Shown here piece by piece: positions 42,385 through 51,849 of a stretch of DNA of 51,849 bases. The notes beneath the pieces are model-generated. The model worked only from the letters and a program-made list of their open reading frames with translations, did no database searches and had not been told where the DNA came from. The stretch's first letter is position 1. Every line of letters begins with the position of its first letter. The DNA lies in NCBI GenBank assembly GCA_903970285.1, contig CAJCHN010000121.1, forward strand, positions 1-51,849, read 5' to 3'. This DNA is from Rhodanobacteraceae bacterium. Lineage in GTDB: Bacteria > Acidobacteriota > Terriglobia > Terriglobales > Acidobacteriaceae. Both the position numbers and the translations under genes were made by a program.

Positions 42385-44697
42385 TCAGAAGTGGAAGCGG
42401 TAGCGAACCTCGCCATAAATCTGCCGCGGATCGTTGTAGTGAAAGCCTCCGAAGGTGAGCGAGTTATCCAGCAGCGCGCGGGTGTTGCTGACATTCGTGC
42501 CGGTGACGGAGACTGTGTAGCTTCCGCCGAACTCCTTGCCGATCGACATATCGGCTGACCAATGCGAAGGCAGATACGCCCCGGAATAGGGCGACGGAGA
42601 CTGCTGATCGCCATTCGAGAAGCCGGAGCCGTAGTACACGTTGAACGAGCCGGTGATCTGGTGGGGCAGGTTGCCGTTGAAGCCCAGGTTCAGGGTGTCG
42701 CGCTGGTCGTGGTCGAGCGCAGAGTAGCCCGGAGCCACATAGCATGGGTCGGTGGGCAGTACGGCTGCGCCGACGCAGACGAGTCCGCTGGTGATGCCGC
42801 CGATCTGCTGCGCGAGTTGATTCGAGTATGAGAGATGCGCCTGACCATAGCGCCACAGGTGCGGTGAACGGATCGTCAGCTCCCACGCCTGGATGAGCGA
42901 GCCCTGCACGGTAATGGGGATAAAAATGCTCGATTCGCCAATATTGTTGTGATCGAGGAAGTTGCGGCCGCGGTTTTCGAAGGTGTCCGCATCGAGCAGC
43001 CAGCCCTTGAAGGGGATTTGGACTCCGAACTGGTGCTCCTCATTGCGTTCGCCAAAGAGCGTCACAAAGGCGCTCCCCTGCTGGTTGATGAATGACACCT
43101 GATCGCCGCTCAGGCTGGTGAGCGGCGGCGGCTGGTAGAAGTGGCCGTAGAAGCCGCGGAAGACCCAGTTGATTCTGGGAATCTGGATGGCGGCCCCGAC
43201 CCGCGGATAGACGGCATCCTCAACTCGGTCGCCGACGAAGTGTGTCTGGCGAATGCCGGCGGTGAGTGTGAGCCAATTGGCAGCCTTGTAATTGTCCTCG
43301 GCATACAGCTCTTCAACGCCCGCGAGCGTAAGGTTGGGCGTGTTGAGGATGGGCGGCTGGTTCGGGTTGCCGGGGTCGTTGAAGATGGCACCGAAGGCGT
43401 CGCTTTCGCGCTGGGCGTAGCCGTAGACGCCGCCGGAGATTGTATTGCGCTTCCAGACGGTGGAGATGGTCGCCTGCAGACCGGCGTAGTTGCCGGTCTC
43501 GTCGGCCTGGGTCGATGCCGGAAATTCGTTGGGGTTGGGGGACTGAAGGTTGGCGCGGTTGAAGTGGTAGAACGGCGAGACCTGCGAGACGGTGTCGGCG
43601 TTGAAGGTATGCATCCAGCTTGCGATCAGGTATCCGTCGGTTTCGTGTTCGCCGTCGCGCAGGCCGTAGGAGGGATAGAAGAAGCTCTCCCAATCGTTGG
43701 GGTTCGGATCGATGGGGATCTGGTAGTAGTCGGTGCGGAGCTGGCCGTTGACGCGGACCTGGTCGGCGGCGTCGCGGTTATAGATGATGCTACCGAAGCC
43801 TCCGTAGCCATTGGCGGCGTCGTGGACGGGCTGTGCGATGGCGGGAGCCAGGCCATCATCGCTGCGGTTGCCGTTGAGGCTGGTGTACCAGGCGAACTTC
43901 TCGGTGTGGCTTGCGAGATTCACCTGGTCGTTCGTCTGCAGAAAGCTGCCTGCGCTGAGCACGAGTTCGCCGTCCCGAATGCCGTCGAAGCCCGATCGCG
44001 GCACCACGTTGAACATGCCGTAGGTGCGGTCGCCGAGCGACGCGTTGTAGCTGCCGCGATCCACCTCCAGAGTCTCGATATCCTTCGGATCGATCTGCGG
44101 CGCCACGTTCGAGGCAATGTTGGTGTTGGGCAGGGAGACGCCGTCGATCAGCCAGTTGAGCTCGTGGCCGCCGCGCATGTGCAGCATGTCATGCGTCATG
44201 TAGGCGCCGGGAACGAAATCGGTGATCATCGCCAGGCTGTTGGTGCGGTCGGCGCCCGGCGTGCGTGCAATGTCTTCGCGACTGATGAGCGTCTCGGGCG
44301 TCACTGAGTCTACATTGGCTGCGAGCGCGTCGCCGTGCACGGTGACTGCCTCATGAACCGTCGCAACAGCCAGTTGCAAATGCAGGTCGACGGTCGTCTC
44401 GCTGTTGATGGTGACGGTTTGCTGATAGCTCCCAAAACCGGAACGGTCCACGGTGACGACGTAATCACCGAGCGGAACGGACGAAATGGTGAACGCGCCA
44501 TTGGCATTCGAGGTGGCGTTGAAGGTGAGAAACGAGTTGCCGGCTTTCAGCGTGATCTTCGCGCCGGCCAGCGGGCGATGTTGCGGATCGTGAATGATGC
44601 CGCGCACCACGCCGTAGATGGTGCCGAACGCCGCGGATGCGGACGCTCCGGCCAAGCCAACGATGATTCCAACCAGCATTGCAAACTTCCGCATCAT
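42385..44697 (-). CDS. TonB-dependent receptor with N-terminal carboxypeptidase-regulatory-like domain
   Basis: A protein of 770 residues. A signal peptide (MLVGIIVGLAGASASAAFG) is followed by a carboxypeptidase-regulatory-like domain (about 30-115, GVVRGIIHDPQHRPLAGAKI). A plug domain follows (about 125-250, with ISREDIARTPGADRTNS, HMRGGHELNWLIDGVSLPNT and IETLEVDRGSYNASLGDRTY), then a 22-strand-type barrel ending QIYGEVRYRFHF with a terminal Phe. It imports a bulky substrate across the outer membrane using TonB energy; the substrate is unknown. GGAGG five bases before the ATG is a strong SD and lies just beyond a leader hairpin. It follows a small secreted Cys/Met-rich gene, which may hint at metal uptake. 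Confidence 0.9.
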   Translation of the reverse strand: MMRKFAMLVGIIVGLAGASASAAFGTIYGVVRGIIHDPQHRPLAGAKITLKAGNSFLTFNATSNANGAFTISSVPLGDYVVTVDRSGFGSYQQTVTINSETTVDLHLQLAVATVHEAVTVHGDALAANVDSVTPETLISREDIARTPGADRTNSLAMITDFVPGAYMTHDMLHMRGGHELNWLIDGVSLPNTNIASNVAPQIDPKDIETLEVDRGSYNASLGDRTYGMFNVVPRSGFDGIRDGELVLSAGSFLQTNDQVNLASHTEKFAWYTSLNGNRSDDGLAPAIAQPVHDAANGYGGFGSIIYNRDAADQVRVNGQLRTDYYQIPIDPNPNDWESFFYPSYGLRDGEHETDGYLIASWMHTFNADTVSQVSPFYHFNRANLQSPNPNEFPASTQADETGNYAGLQATISTVWKRNTISGGVYGYAQRESDAFGAIFNDPGNPNQPPILNTPNLTLAGVEELYAEDNYKAANWLTLTAGIRQTHFVGDRVEDAVYPRVGAAIQIPRINWVFRGFYGHFYQPPPLTSLSGDQVSFINQQGSAFVTLFGERNEEHQFGVQIPFKGWLLDADTFENRGRNFLDHNNIGESSIFIPITVQGSLIQAWELTIRSPHLWRYGQAHLSYSNQLAQQIGGITSGLVCVGAAVLPTDPCYVAPGYSALDHDQRDTLNLGFNGNLPHQITGSFNVYYGSGFSNGDQQSPSPYSGAYLPSHWSADMSIGKEFGGSYTVSVTGTNVSNTRALLDNSLTFGGFHYNDPRQIYGEVRYRFHF

Positions 44698-44707
44698 GCA
44701 AGCCTCC

Positions 44708-44815
44708 GTGCCGCTCGTTCGAACGGCACCATCAGGGAGTTTCAGGGCTTCAAAGGGCTGAGGGAAGGGAATGAAGACGACAGGGCACCTGCGGAGATGT
44801 TCCGCTTTGGGTGCC
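44708..44815 (-). promoter_or_regulatory. Structured leader of the TonB-dependent receptor mRNA
   Basis: Two hairpins lie in the 208-base gap upstream of the receptor start. The outer one (44784-44815) has a GGCACC/GGTGCC stem enclosing a second GCGGA/TCCGC stem. The inner one (44708-44729) has a GTGCCG/CGGCAC stem around GTTCGAAC and ends one base from the SD. It could control access of ribosomes, or the outer hairpin could attenuate transcription after the upstream small gene. No known riboswitch consensus was recognised. Confidence 0.4.
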
Positions 44816-44905
44816 TCGCTCGTGTTTTGGGAGTTCAGCCAGCCCGGTCTGCGGGTTGATTAAGCCTGGAAGAGACCGAGCCTTTTAACCCGCCCGCAAG
44901 GTGCG

Positions 44906-45271
44906 TTAGCTGAAACGCAACGGGGGCCCGCGCTTCTGGCGAGCGCGGCCGAAGGAGATGCGGTAGCCGGCCTCGACCTGCCCCACGGCGGCGGGTTGCG
45001 CAACGTGGCCGGCTGAAGATGCAATCGCCACGTCGAAGCTCCAGACGCCGGTATGCGCCTTCGCCACCATGCGCGGAAACGCCGGACACGTCATGCGCAC
45101 GGACGGCGTTGCGTTCAAGGGTGCGTCCATGCCTGCCATCTCCATGCAGCGATGGACGCCGCCGCGGCGGCAGCAGAGAGGAAGCTGAGCCTGCGCGCCC
45201 AACCCCAGCGCCGAGGCGAACAGGGGCAAGCCCAGCACGCACAGCAGGAGGATGGCTAAGGCTCGCCGCAT
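44906..45271 (-). CDS. Small secreted Cys/Met/His-containing protein
   Basis: A protein of 121 residues with a signal peptide (about 1-27, ALAILLLCVLGLPLFASA). The mature N-terminal part holds clustered possible soft-metal ligands: Cys33-Cys34, His40, Cys42-Met43, Met45, Met48, and later Met60, Cys62 and Met68. The C-terminal half has none. There is no enzyme motif, and I do not recognise a named family. It precedes a TonB-dependent receptor on the same strand by 208 bases, and a strong hairpin separates it from groEL. A role in copper or other soft-metal handling is a guess from the residues and the neighbour. Confidence 0.6.
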   Translation of the reverse strand: MRRALAILLLCVLGLPLFASALGLGAQAQLPLCCRRGGVHRCMEMAGMDAPLNATPSVRMTCPAFPRMVAKAHTGVWSFDVAIASSAGHVAQPAAVGQVEAGYRISFGRARQKRGPPLRFS

Positions 45272-45340
45272 AGAAACAGCTTATCAGCATGCTCCGCTCA
45301 AGGCGGTTCGCTTTCGGCTGCGGCTTGCGTCTCTCCCTCG

Positions 45341-45380
45341 AACAGCAAAGCCCCGAGAATCCTCTCGGGGCTTTGCTGTT
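45341..45380. terminator. Perfect 18-base-pair terminator hairpin after groEL
   Basis: AACAGCAAAGCCCCGAGA (45341-45358) pairs perfectly with TCTCGGGGCTTTGCTGTT (45363-45380) around a 4-base loop. It sits about 50 bases past the groEL stop, with A/T-rich outer ends, and probably ends the groESL transcript. Confidence 0.8.
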
Positions 45381-45430
45381 GGTGCGTCTTTGCGCGAAGC
45401 GCGTCCCGCCGTCCGCGCAGGACCGAAGGA

Positions 45431-47104
<1,674 letters not shown>

Positions 47105-47189
47105 TTACTCCATGTGCCGGGCTTACCGGCGAATCTTGAAGGTTGATGTCTTCACGCGCGATGCGCGTCGGGAACGGGACGAAGTACCC

Positions 47190-47489
47190 TTACTTGGAGA
47201 CGATGCCGAGAACTTCTTCCTCGCGCATGATCAACAGCTCTTCGCCATCCAGCTTGATCTCCGTACCGGAATACTTGCCGAACAGAATGGTGTCGCCCGC
47301 CTTGACGTCCAGCGGGAAGACCTTGCCTTCGTCGTTCGACTTGCCCTTGCCGACCGAAACGACTTCGCCCTGCTGTGGCTTTTCCTTGGCCGAATCCGGG
47401 ATAATGATCCCACCACGAACCGTCTCACCTTCTTCGGTCCGGCGCACCAGAATACGGTCGTGCAGCGGCGTAAACTTCGTTGTTGCCAT
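47190..47489 (-). CDS. groES: Co-chaperonin GroES (HSP10)
   Basis: A protein of 99 residues, full length. It forms the heptameric lid of the GroEL chamber. The N-terminal [10 protein letters not shown], the mobile loop [20 protein letters not shown] that contacts GroEL, and the end EVLGIVSK are all typical. GAGGAG about 10 bases upstream of the ATG is the SD. It is the first gene of the groES-groEL operon and is preceded by a CIRCE element. Confidence 0.98.
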   Translation of the reverse strand: MATTKFTPLHDRILVRRTEEGETVRGGIIIPDSAKEKPQQGEVVSVGKGKSNDEGKVFPLDVKAGDTILFGKYSGTEIKLDGEELLIMREEEVLGIVSK

Positions 47490-47539
47490 GACTTACATCT
47501 CCTCTGATCACTTCTGTTTTGAAAAGCTCGGGGAACGAG

Positions 47540-47566
47540 TTAGCACTCCACCCCTTCGACTGCTAA
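47540..47566 (-). promoter_or_regulatory. CIRCE operator (HrcA binding site) upstream of groES
   Basis: TTAGCACTC (47540-47548), nine spacer bases, then GACTGCTAA (47558-47566). This matches the CIRCE consensus TTAGCACTC-N9-GAGTGCTAA with one changed base in the second arm. It lies about 50 bases before the groES start. HrcA would repress the operon until heat shock frees it. Confidence 0.88.
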
Positions 47567-47688
47567 GCCTATGCCTCACGGCCCGGGCATGTCAACCTTG
47601 AAGCGTGAAATATGAGTGAATCGCACGCAGGTTTCAAATGGTTGCCCGTGCATAGCCCGAATGTGCTGAAAAGTCGTAAACTCACCCC

Positions 47689-48273
47689 ATGCTTCCGCCT
47701 CGGCTCGTCACGTCCGGTCTCCTCATCACCTCGCTCCTTTGTGCCGGTTCCGCCCAGAACAGCTCCAGCCGCGGCCGCAAGTACAAGGCACCGCCCGACA
47801 CGTCGCACATCGAGGTGGACGTCCTCCGCGGCTACAACGGGAAACCCATCGCGAACGCCGCCGTCGTCTTCCACCCGGTGAAAGACGGCAAGGATGAGGG
47901 CAATCTCGAGGTCAAGACCAACGAAGAAGGCAAGGCTGTCATCGACGTGATTCCCACCGGATCGACCGTCGGCGTGCAGGTGATTGCCGACGGCTTCGCC
48001 ACCTTCGCCGGCGATTACATCGTCACCGAGGCCAATCGCACCATCGAGGTCAAGATGCTGCGCCCGCGCGCCCAGGTCTCCACCTATGTCGATAACAGCG
48101 GCAAGCCGGCGGACGTGGCGCCCGGAATTCAGGAGCCGCACCATCCTTCCACCCCACCGGTGATCCAGGCGCCGCAGCCTACGAATCACACCAGCGACCC
48201 GGCGCCGCTGTCGCCGGTCGACCCGAATGCGACCCCGGGCAACTCGCAGAATCCCACCCCGAAACCCCAGTAG
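47689..48273 (+). CDS. Exported protein with carboxypeptidase-regulatory-like (beta-sandwich) domain and Pro-rich tail
   Basis: A protein of 194 residues. A signal peptide (RLVTSGLLITSLLCAGSA) is followed by a domain of about 80 residues: IEVDVLRGYNGKPIANAAVV, TNEEGKAVIDVIPTGSTVGV and ANRTIEVKMLR. This is the pattern of carboxypeptidase-regulatory-like or bacterial Ig-like sandwiches. A Pro/Asn/His-rich disordered tail ends NPTPKPQ. No catalytic motif is visible. It may be a cell-surface or periplasmic binding protein. No SD was seen before the ATG. Its stop is only 6 bases before the SDR start, so the two are coupled. Promoters for it and for groES share the 200-base gap. Confidence 0.72.
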   Translation: MLPPRLVTSGLLITSLLCAGSAQNSSSRGRKYKAPPDTSHIEVDVLRGYNGKPIANAAVVFHPVKDGKDEGNLEVKTNEEGKAVIDVIPTGSTVGVQVIADGFATFAGDYIVTEANRTIEVKMLRPRAQVSTYVDNSGKPADVAPGIQEPHHPSTPPVIQAPQPTNHTSDPAPLSPVDPNATPGNSQNPTPKPQ

Positions 48274-48279
48274 GCGGCG

Positions 48280-49020
<741 letters not shown>

Positions 49021-49033
49021 GCGGAGGCATGGA

Positions 49034-49822
49034 CTATTCCAGGATGCGCTTCCACCAGCTCTTCTCCTGGAACTCCTGGTAAAGCTCCAGCGGTTCTTCA
49101 GAGACCTCGAACGGCTTGCCCTCAAAAACAGCGCGGGGATTTGTGGAGGTCAGCGCCTGCGCATAGTCTTCCCCGTACTTCTTCGCGACGAGTTTGCGAG
49201 CTTCGCTCAGCCGTGGCGGGCGCATATTGACACCGTGGGCATCGGTCGCAAGGAAGTGCACCCAGCGCTTCTTCAGCAGCGTGTGCGCCAGCTTCTCCGC
49301 CGCCTTGCCCATCTTGCCGGTCACCGAGTCACCGGTGACCTGGACCAGCACCCCTCCGCGCATCCACTCGCCCAGGCGGGCATGGTCGCTTTGCAGGGTG
49401 GGATTCCGTTCCGGGTGGGTCAGCACCGGCGTAAGCCCGGCAAGCTGCAGCTCGTAGAAGGTCTCCGTCAGGCCAGGCGGCAGACCGTAGTCCGGAATTT
49501 CGACCATCAGGTAACCCAGTCCGTTCACACTGAACCTGGCAGGCTCTGTCTTGGCTTCCTGAATGTTGTCGTAGGAGAGATGGAAGTCACATCCGAGGCC
49601 GACGATCAGCCGCACGCGATCGGCATCGAGCCTGGCCTGCAGCTCCTCAGCCTTCGCCGCATTCACCGCGGGATCGAACGCATACTTTCCGTTGGCGTGA
49701 GGGGTGCACACGATGTGAGTGACACCATCCGCAGCCGAGGCCTTCGCCATGGCGACCGAAGTCTCAAAATCCTTGGCGCCGTCATCCACGCCCCACAAGA
49801 GGTGATGATGAATGTCAACCAT
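49034..49822 (-). CDS. PHP-type tyrosine-protein phosphatase / CpsB-YwqE family
   Basis: A protein of 262 residues from MVDIHHHLLWGVDDGAKD; the frame is open further upstream, but that part overlaps purQ. The metal ligands of the PHP fold are visible: HHH at 5-7, CTPHANG, the acidic site GLGCDFHLS, THPERNP and ATDAHG. This is the pattern of the CpsB/CapC/YwqE phosphatases, which remove phosphate from tyrosine kinases that control polysaccharide export. No kinase or capsule gene lies in the window. The SD is weak. It lies 49 bases after purQ on the same strand. Confidence 0.88.
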   Translation of the reverse strand: MVDIHHHLLWGVDDGAKDFETSVAMAKASAADGVTHIVCTPHANGKYAFDPAVNAAKAEELQARLDADRVRLIVGLGCDFHLSYDNIQEAKTEPARFSVNGLGYLMVEIPDYGLPPGLTETFYELQLAGLTPVLTHPERNPTLQSDHARLGEWMRGGVLVQVTGDSVTGKMGKAAEKLAHTLLKKRWVHFLATDAHGVNMRPPRLSEARKLVAKKYGEDYAQALTSTNPRAVFEGKPFEVSEEPLELYQEFQEKSWWKRILE

Positions 49823-49871
49823 TTCCACAGCCAGACTAACACCGGAGCGTGCGGCGCCTCGTGTGCCGAAG

Positions 49872-50573
49872 CTACCGGGCGGCTGCTGCCAGCGACTCCG
49901 CCATGCTCTGGAACAGGCGCAACCCATCGGCTGAGCCAAGTAGCGCTTCACTCGAGCGATCGGGGTGCGGCATCATGCCAAGTACGTTGCGGCCCTCGTT
50001 CAGGACGCCGGCGATATTCTCGATTGAGCCGTTCAGGTTGTGCTCGGCCTCAGTAAGGCCATCCGCATTGCCATAGCGGAAGGCGATGCGATCCTGCTCT
50101 TTCAGTTGAGCGAGCGTCGCGGAGTCGCAGAAGTAGTTCCCTTCCAGGTGGCCGACCGGCATTCGCAGCACCTCACCGCGTGCCAGTCCGTGGGTAAAAA
50201 GCGAGTCGTTGGTCTCCACCTTCAGGTGCACCTGCTTGCAGATGTAGCGTTGAGTGGCGTTGCGCATCAGCGCGCCCGGCAGCAGGCCGGCCTCGGTCAG
50301 GATCTGGAATCCATTGCAGATGCCCAGCACCAGGCCTCCGCCGGCGGCAAACTTCTGCACCGAAGCCATGATCGGCGAGAATTTAGCGATGGCGCCGGTG
50401 CGCAGGTAGTCGCCATAGGCGAAGCCCCCGGGAACAATAATGGCATCGCAGTTTTCAAAGTCGGTGGAGGCGTGCCAGAGCATGGTCACGGGTGCGCCCA
50501 GCACCTTGCCGACGACATGGAAGGTGTCGTGGTCGCAGTTCGATCCAGGGAAGACGAGGACGCCGAATTTCAT
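49872..50573 (-). CDS. purQ: Phosphoribosylformylglycinamidine synthase subunit PurQ
   Basis: A protein of 233 residues, the usual length. It is the glutaminase subunit of the FGAM synthase complex in purine biosynthesis and works with PurL and PurS, which are not in the window. It begins [20 protein letters not shown]. The nucleophile Cys lies in [20 protein letters not shown], and the His/Glu pair lies in [11 protein letters not shown]. It is cytoplasmic. The ATG at 50573 lacks a strong SD. It may be co-transcribed with the PHP gene that follows, although no functional link is known. Confidence 0.96.
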   Translation of the reverse strand: MKFGVLVFPGSNCDHDTFHVVGKVLGAPVTMLWHASTDFENCDAIIVPGGFAYGDYLRTGAIAKFSPIMASVQKFAAGGGLVLGICNGFQILTEAGLLPGALMRNATQRYICKQVHLKVETNDSLFTHGLARGEVLRMPVGHLEGNYFCDSATLAQLKEQDRIAFRYGNADGLTEAEHNLNGSIENIAGVLNEGRNVLGMMPHPDRSSEALLGSADGLRLFQSMAESLAAAAR

Positions 50574-50682
50574 GGATCAAGCTTAACATTCCCTTGCCGT
50601 CCCCTCCTACCGATTGTTGCTTATCTTCTACAAAGGAAACAACTTAGATTTGGTACAAAAGGGGGTCGCAGGACCGCTGGAA

Positions 50683-50708
50683 GTGCACCATTCTCGCGGC
50701 ACCCACTT
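50683..50708 (-). repeat. Short dispersed repeat, copy 2 (partner at 30315-30340, inverted)
   Basis: GTGCACCATTCT, a variable centre, then GCACCCACTT; the reverse complement matches the unit at 30315-30340 apart from the variable centre. It lies in the purQ promoter gap. Confidence 0.55.
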
Positions 50709-50739
50709 GCTTCCCCGTGCAGGTGAACCATCCGGCTGG

Positions 50740-51492
50740 TCAAGGTGCAGGTACGTTGAGAGACTTTAGCCCCTTGCCATCGAACCAGGCTTCGCCGCGA
50801 CCGAGCATGGCCAACCCGTCGTGGACGAACATATCGTGCGGCAGATCGTTCTTCAAATCGGCGATAAGGGCTGGGGTGAAGGTGGTGTCCCAGGCGCGCA
50901 GCACCGACGCCGGACTGATGAACTTACGTACCTGGTGGGCGCCGGGTCCGTAGACGGTCAGGGGATAGCTGATCGCCTGCACCACCGCGTGGCGATCGCC
51001 GTCCAGAACGCCGCGCCAGAAGACCTGCACCCGCGCTTCGAAGGCGGCGTCGCTGAGATGGGTCACCCCGGCGTACCAGCGGTCGCCGCCGCCGACCGGA
51101 ATGAAGGCTCCGGTCAGCTTGACCGGGAGCGTGCGCTTGCCGCCGTCGGAGGTCCAGGTTCCTTCCATGCCGATGCTGTTCTCGAAGGTCAGCGGCTGCG
51201 CGCCGTTGCTGCCGTTGCCGATGAAGTGAAGATCAAAGCTTCCGCCGCCCACCGCGAGCAGCGAGATGCTGCCATTCTTTGCCACTCCATTCAGGGGGAT
51301 GTCCTGGAGATTCTTCTGCTCGAAGTAGTGGCCCGAGGTGACGCTGGCGGCAGAGTGCACCAGCACCATGCCGATCCGGCTGTCCCCGAGCGTTCCCTCG
51401 TAGACCTCTTCGACAAAGCCTTGAGCCTTCAAGCGGCGCGCGATGCCCACTTGAATCACTAACAGCAAAAGCCACAGACCACAGCGCTTCAT
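50740..51492 (-). CDS. Exported protein of unknown function
   Basis: A protein of 250 residues with a signal peptide (CGLWLLLLVIQVGIARRLKA). A beta-rich domain follows (GFVEEVYEGTLGDSRIGMVL, SISLLAVGGGSFDLHFIGN, GKRTLPVKLTGAFIP), with a helical C-terminal part (RKFISPASVLRAWDTTFTP). It is probably periplasmic. No catalytic signature or known family was recognised. GGAGGG five bases before the ATG is a strong SD and fixes the start. It is on the same strand as purQ (about 170 bases apart) and as the ABC permease end upstream (188 bases), so it is probably a separate unit. Confidence 0.7.
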   Translation of the reverse strand: MKRCGLWLLLLVIQVGIARRLKAQGFVEEVYEGTLGDSRIGMVLVHSAASVTSGHYFEQKNLQDIPLNGVAKNGSISLLAVGGGSFDLHFIGNGSNGAQPLTFENSIGMEGTWTSDGGKRTLPVKLTGAFIPVGGGDRWYAGVTHLSDAAFEARVQVFWRGVLDGDRHAVVQAISYPLTVYGPGAHQVRKFISPASVLRAWDTTFTPALIADLKNDLPHDMFVHDGLAMLGRGEAWFDGKGLKSLNVPAP

Positions 51493-51680
51493 TTCAACCC
51501 TCCGCTCATGTGATTCTCTTCCAGGAACTCAGCAGCCGGGAGCGAAAAGCAAATTTTGTGAGCTATAGGCCAGGAGCTATTCAGCTTGAGAGCGTGCAGG
51601 GGGATCTCTGCGGAGAGCTGGGCCGGGCTGGAAAATCCTGTTCCGTCCACTGAGGCTCTGTGGGAGCCTTCGGGATACCC

Positions 51681-51848
51681 CTAGCCCAGCTTATAGCGGG
51701 TTTCGGCGAGGTGATAGAGCGGGCGCCAGACCAGCCGGTTGGTGGTGACGACCATCAGCGAGATGAGGATGGTGCCGAGCAGGAGGATGGGGAAGGCGCC
51801 GTCGGCGGTCGCCTGGCTGATCTGCGAGCCCAGGCCGAGCGTGGTCAG
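51681..51848 (-). CDS. ABC transporter permease, C-terminal end (5' end outside window)
   Basis: 56 codons in frame from the window edge to TAG at 51681-51683. They read GLGSQISQATADGAFPILLL, then a membrane segment (TILISLMVVTTNRLVWRPLY), and end LAETRYKLG. The pattern NRLVWRPLYHLAETRY is characteristic of the last helix of NrtB/SsuC/TauC-type binding-protein-dependent permeases for nitrate, sulfonate or taurine. The true substrate cannot be told from the fragment. Confidence 0.8.
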   Translation of the reverse strand: MTTLGLGSQISQATADGAFPILLLGTILISLMVVTTNRLVWRPLYHLAETRYKLG

Positions 51849-51849
51849 G

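Noticed and set aside
44698..44905. Cobalamin riboswitch before the TonB-dependent receptor
   Set aside because: The conserved B12 box and the expected stem order were not found; only generic hairpins are seen.

Overview
The window is a chromosomal segment of a high-GC Gram-negative bacterium. It most resembles the Acidobacteriota, class Terriglobia (Granulicella/Edaphobacter/Terriglobus type). That placement is an inference from gene types: exported TonB-receptor-like barrels with an N-terminal carboxypeptidase-regulatory-like domain, a secreted VWA-like protein with an imperfect metal site, very large exported TPR proteins, and a CIRCE-controlled groES-groEL operon. No rRNA or tRNA gene, CRISPR array, integrase or transposase was recognised.

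Layout. 1-2306: the end of a membrane protein, an AT-richer orphan gene with one membrane segment, a repeat-bearing gap, an unknown small protein and a HEAT-repeat protein. 2406-3948: a TetR regulator and an SDR oxidoreductase, each preceded by the same palindrome next to its -10 box. 4205-5273: a beta-lactamase-fold hydrolase broken by a frameshift. 5807-19684: a minus-strand operon of about 14 kb encoding a membrane-anchored beta-propeller protein, a VIT-VWA protein, a giant TPR protein and an exported protein of unknown function; the two middle genes each carry one apparent frameshift. 20408-24243: a DUF7010-like membrane protein, a MarR regulator, a small membrane protein, an alginate-export-type porin and an isochorismatase-like hydrolase with a large operator-like palindrome. 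24543-34061: a His-rich mini-protein, an alditol-oxidase-like flavoprotein, UPF0182, a double UspA protein, formate-tetrahydrofolate ligase, an anchored Cys-containing protein and a GT2 glycosyltransferase. 34177-42133: YchF, a penicillin-acylase-family protein, a quinone oxidoreductase, a TonB-receptor-like barrel and a secreted VWA-like protein. 42385-45271: a small secreted Cys/Met/His protein and a TonB-dependent receptor behind a structured leader. 45431-51848: groEL, groES, an exported protein, an SDR, a CpsB-type PHP phosphoesterase, purQ, an exported unknown and the end of an ABC permease.

Two features go beyond ordinary annotation. First, four intergenic spots (about 1.2, 5.4, 20.3 and 24.4 kb) carry related degenerate repeats, all in one orientation. 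Three share a minus-strand protein motif, ECxIAKGLID(T/S)xAT, whose codons differ mostly at synonymous positions, so the family may derive from a small coding sequence. Second, the propeller / VIT-VWA / giant-TPR / exported-protein operon looks like an uncharacterised envelope system. Its two frameshifts, and the one in the beta-lactamase gene, can each be explained by one G gained or lost in a GG/GGG run. They should be checked as possible sequencing errors before being treated as biology.

Start codons were chosen from Shine-Dalgarno (SD) sites and family-like N termini. Several genes appear to use TTG: the porin, UPF0182, fhs and the second SDR.
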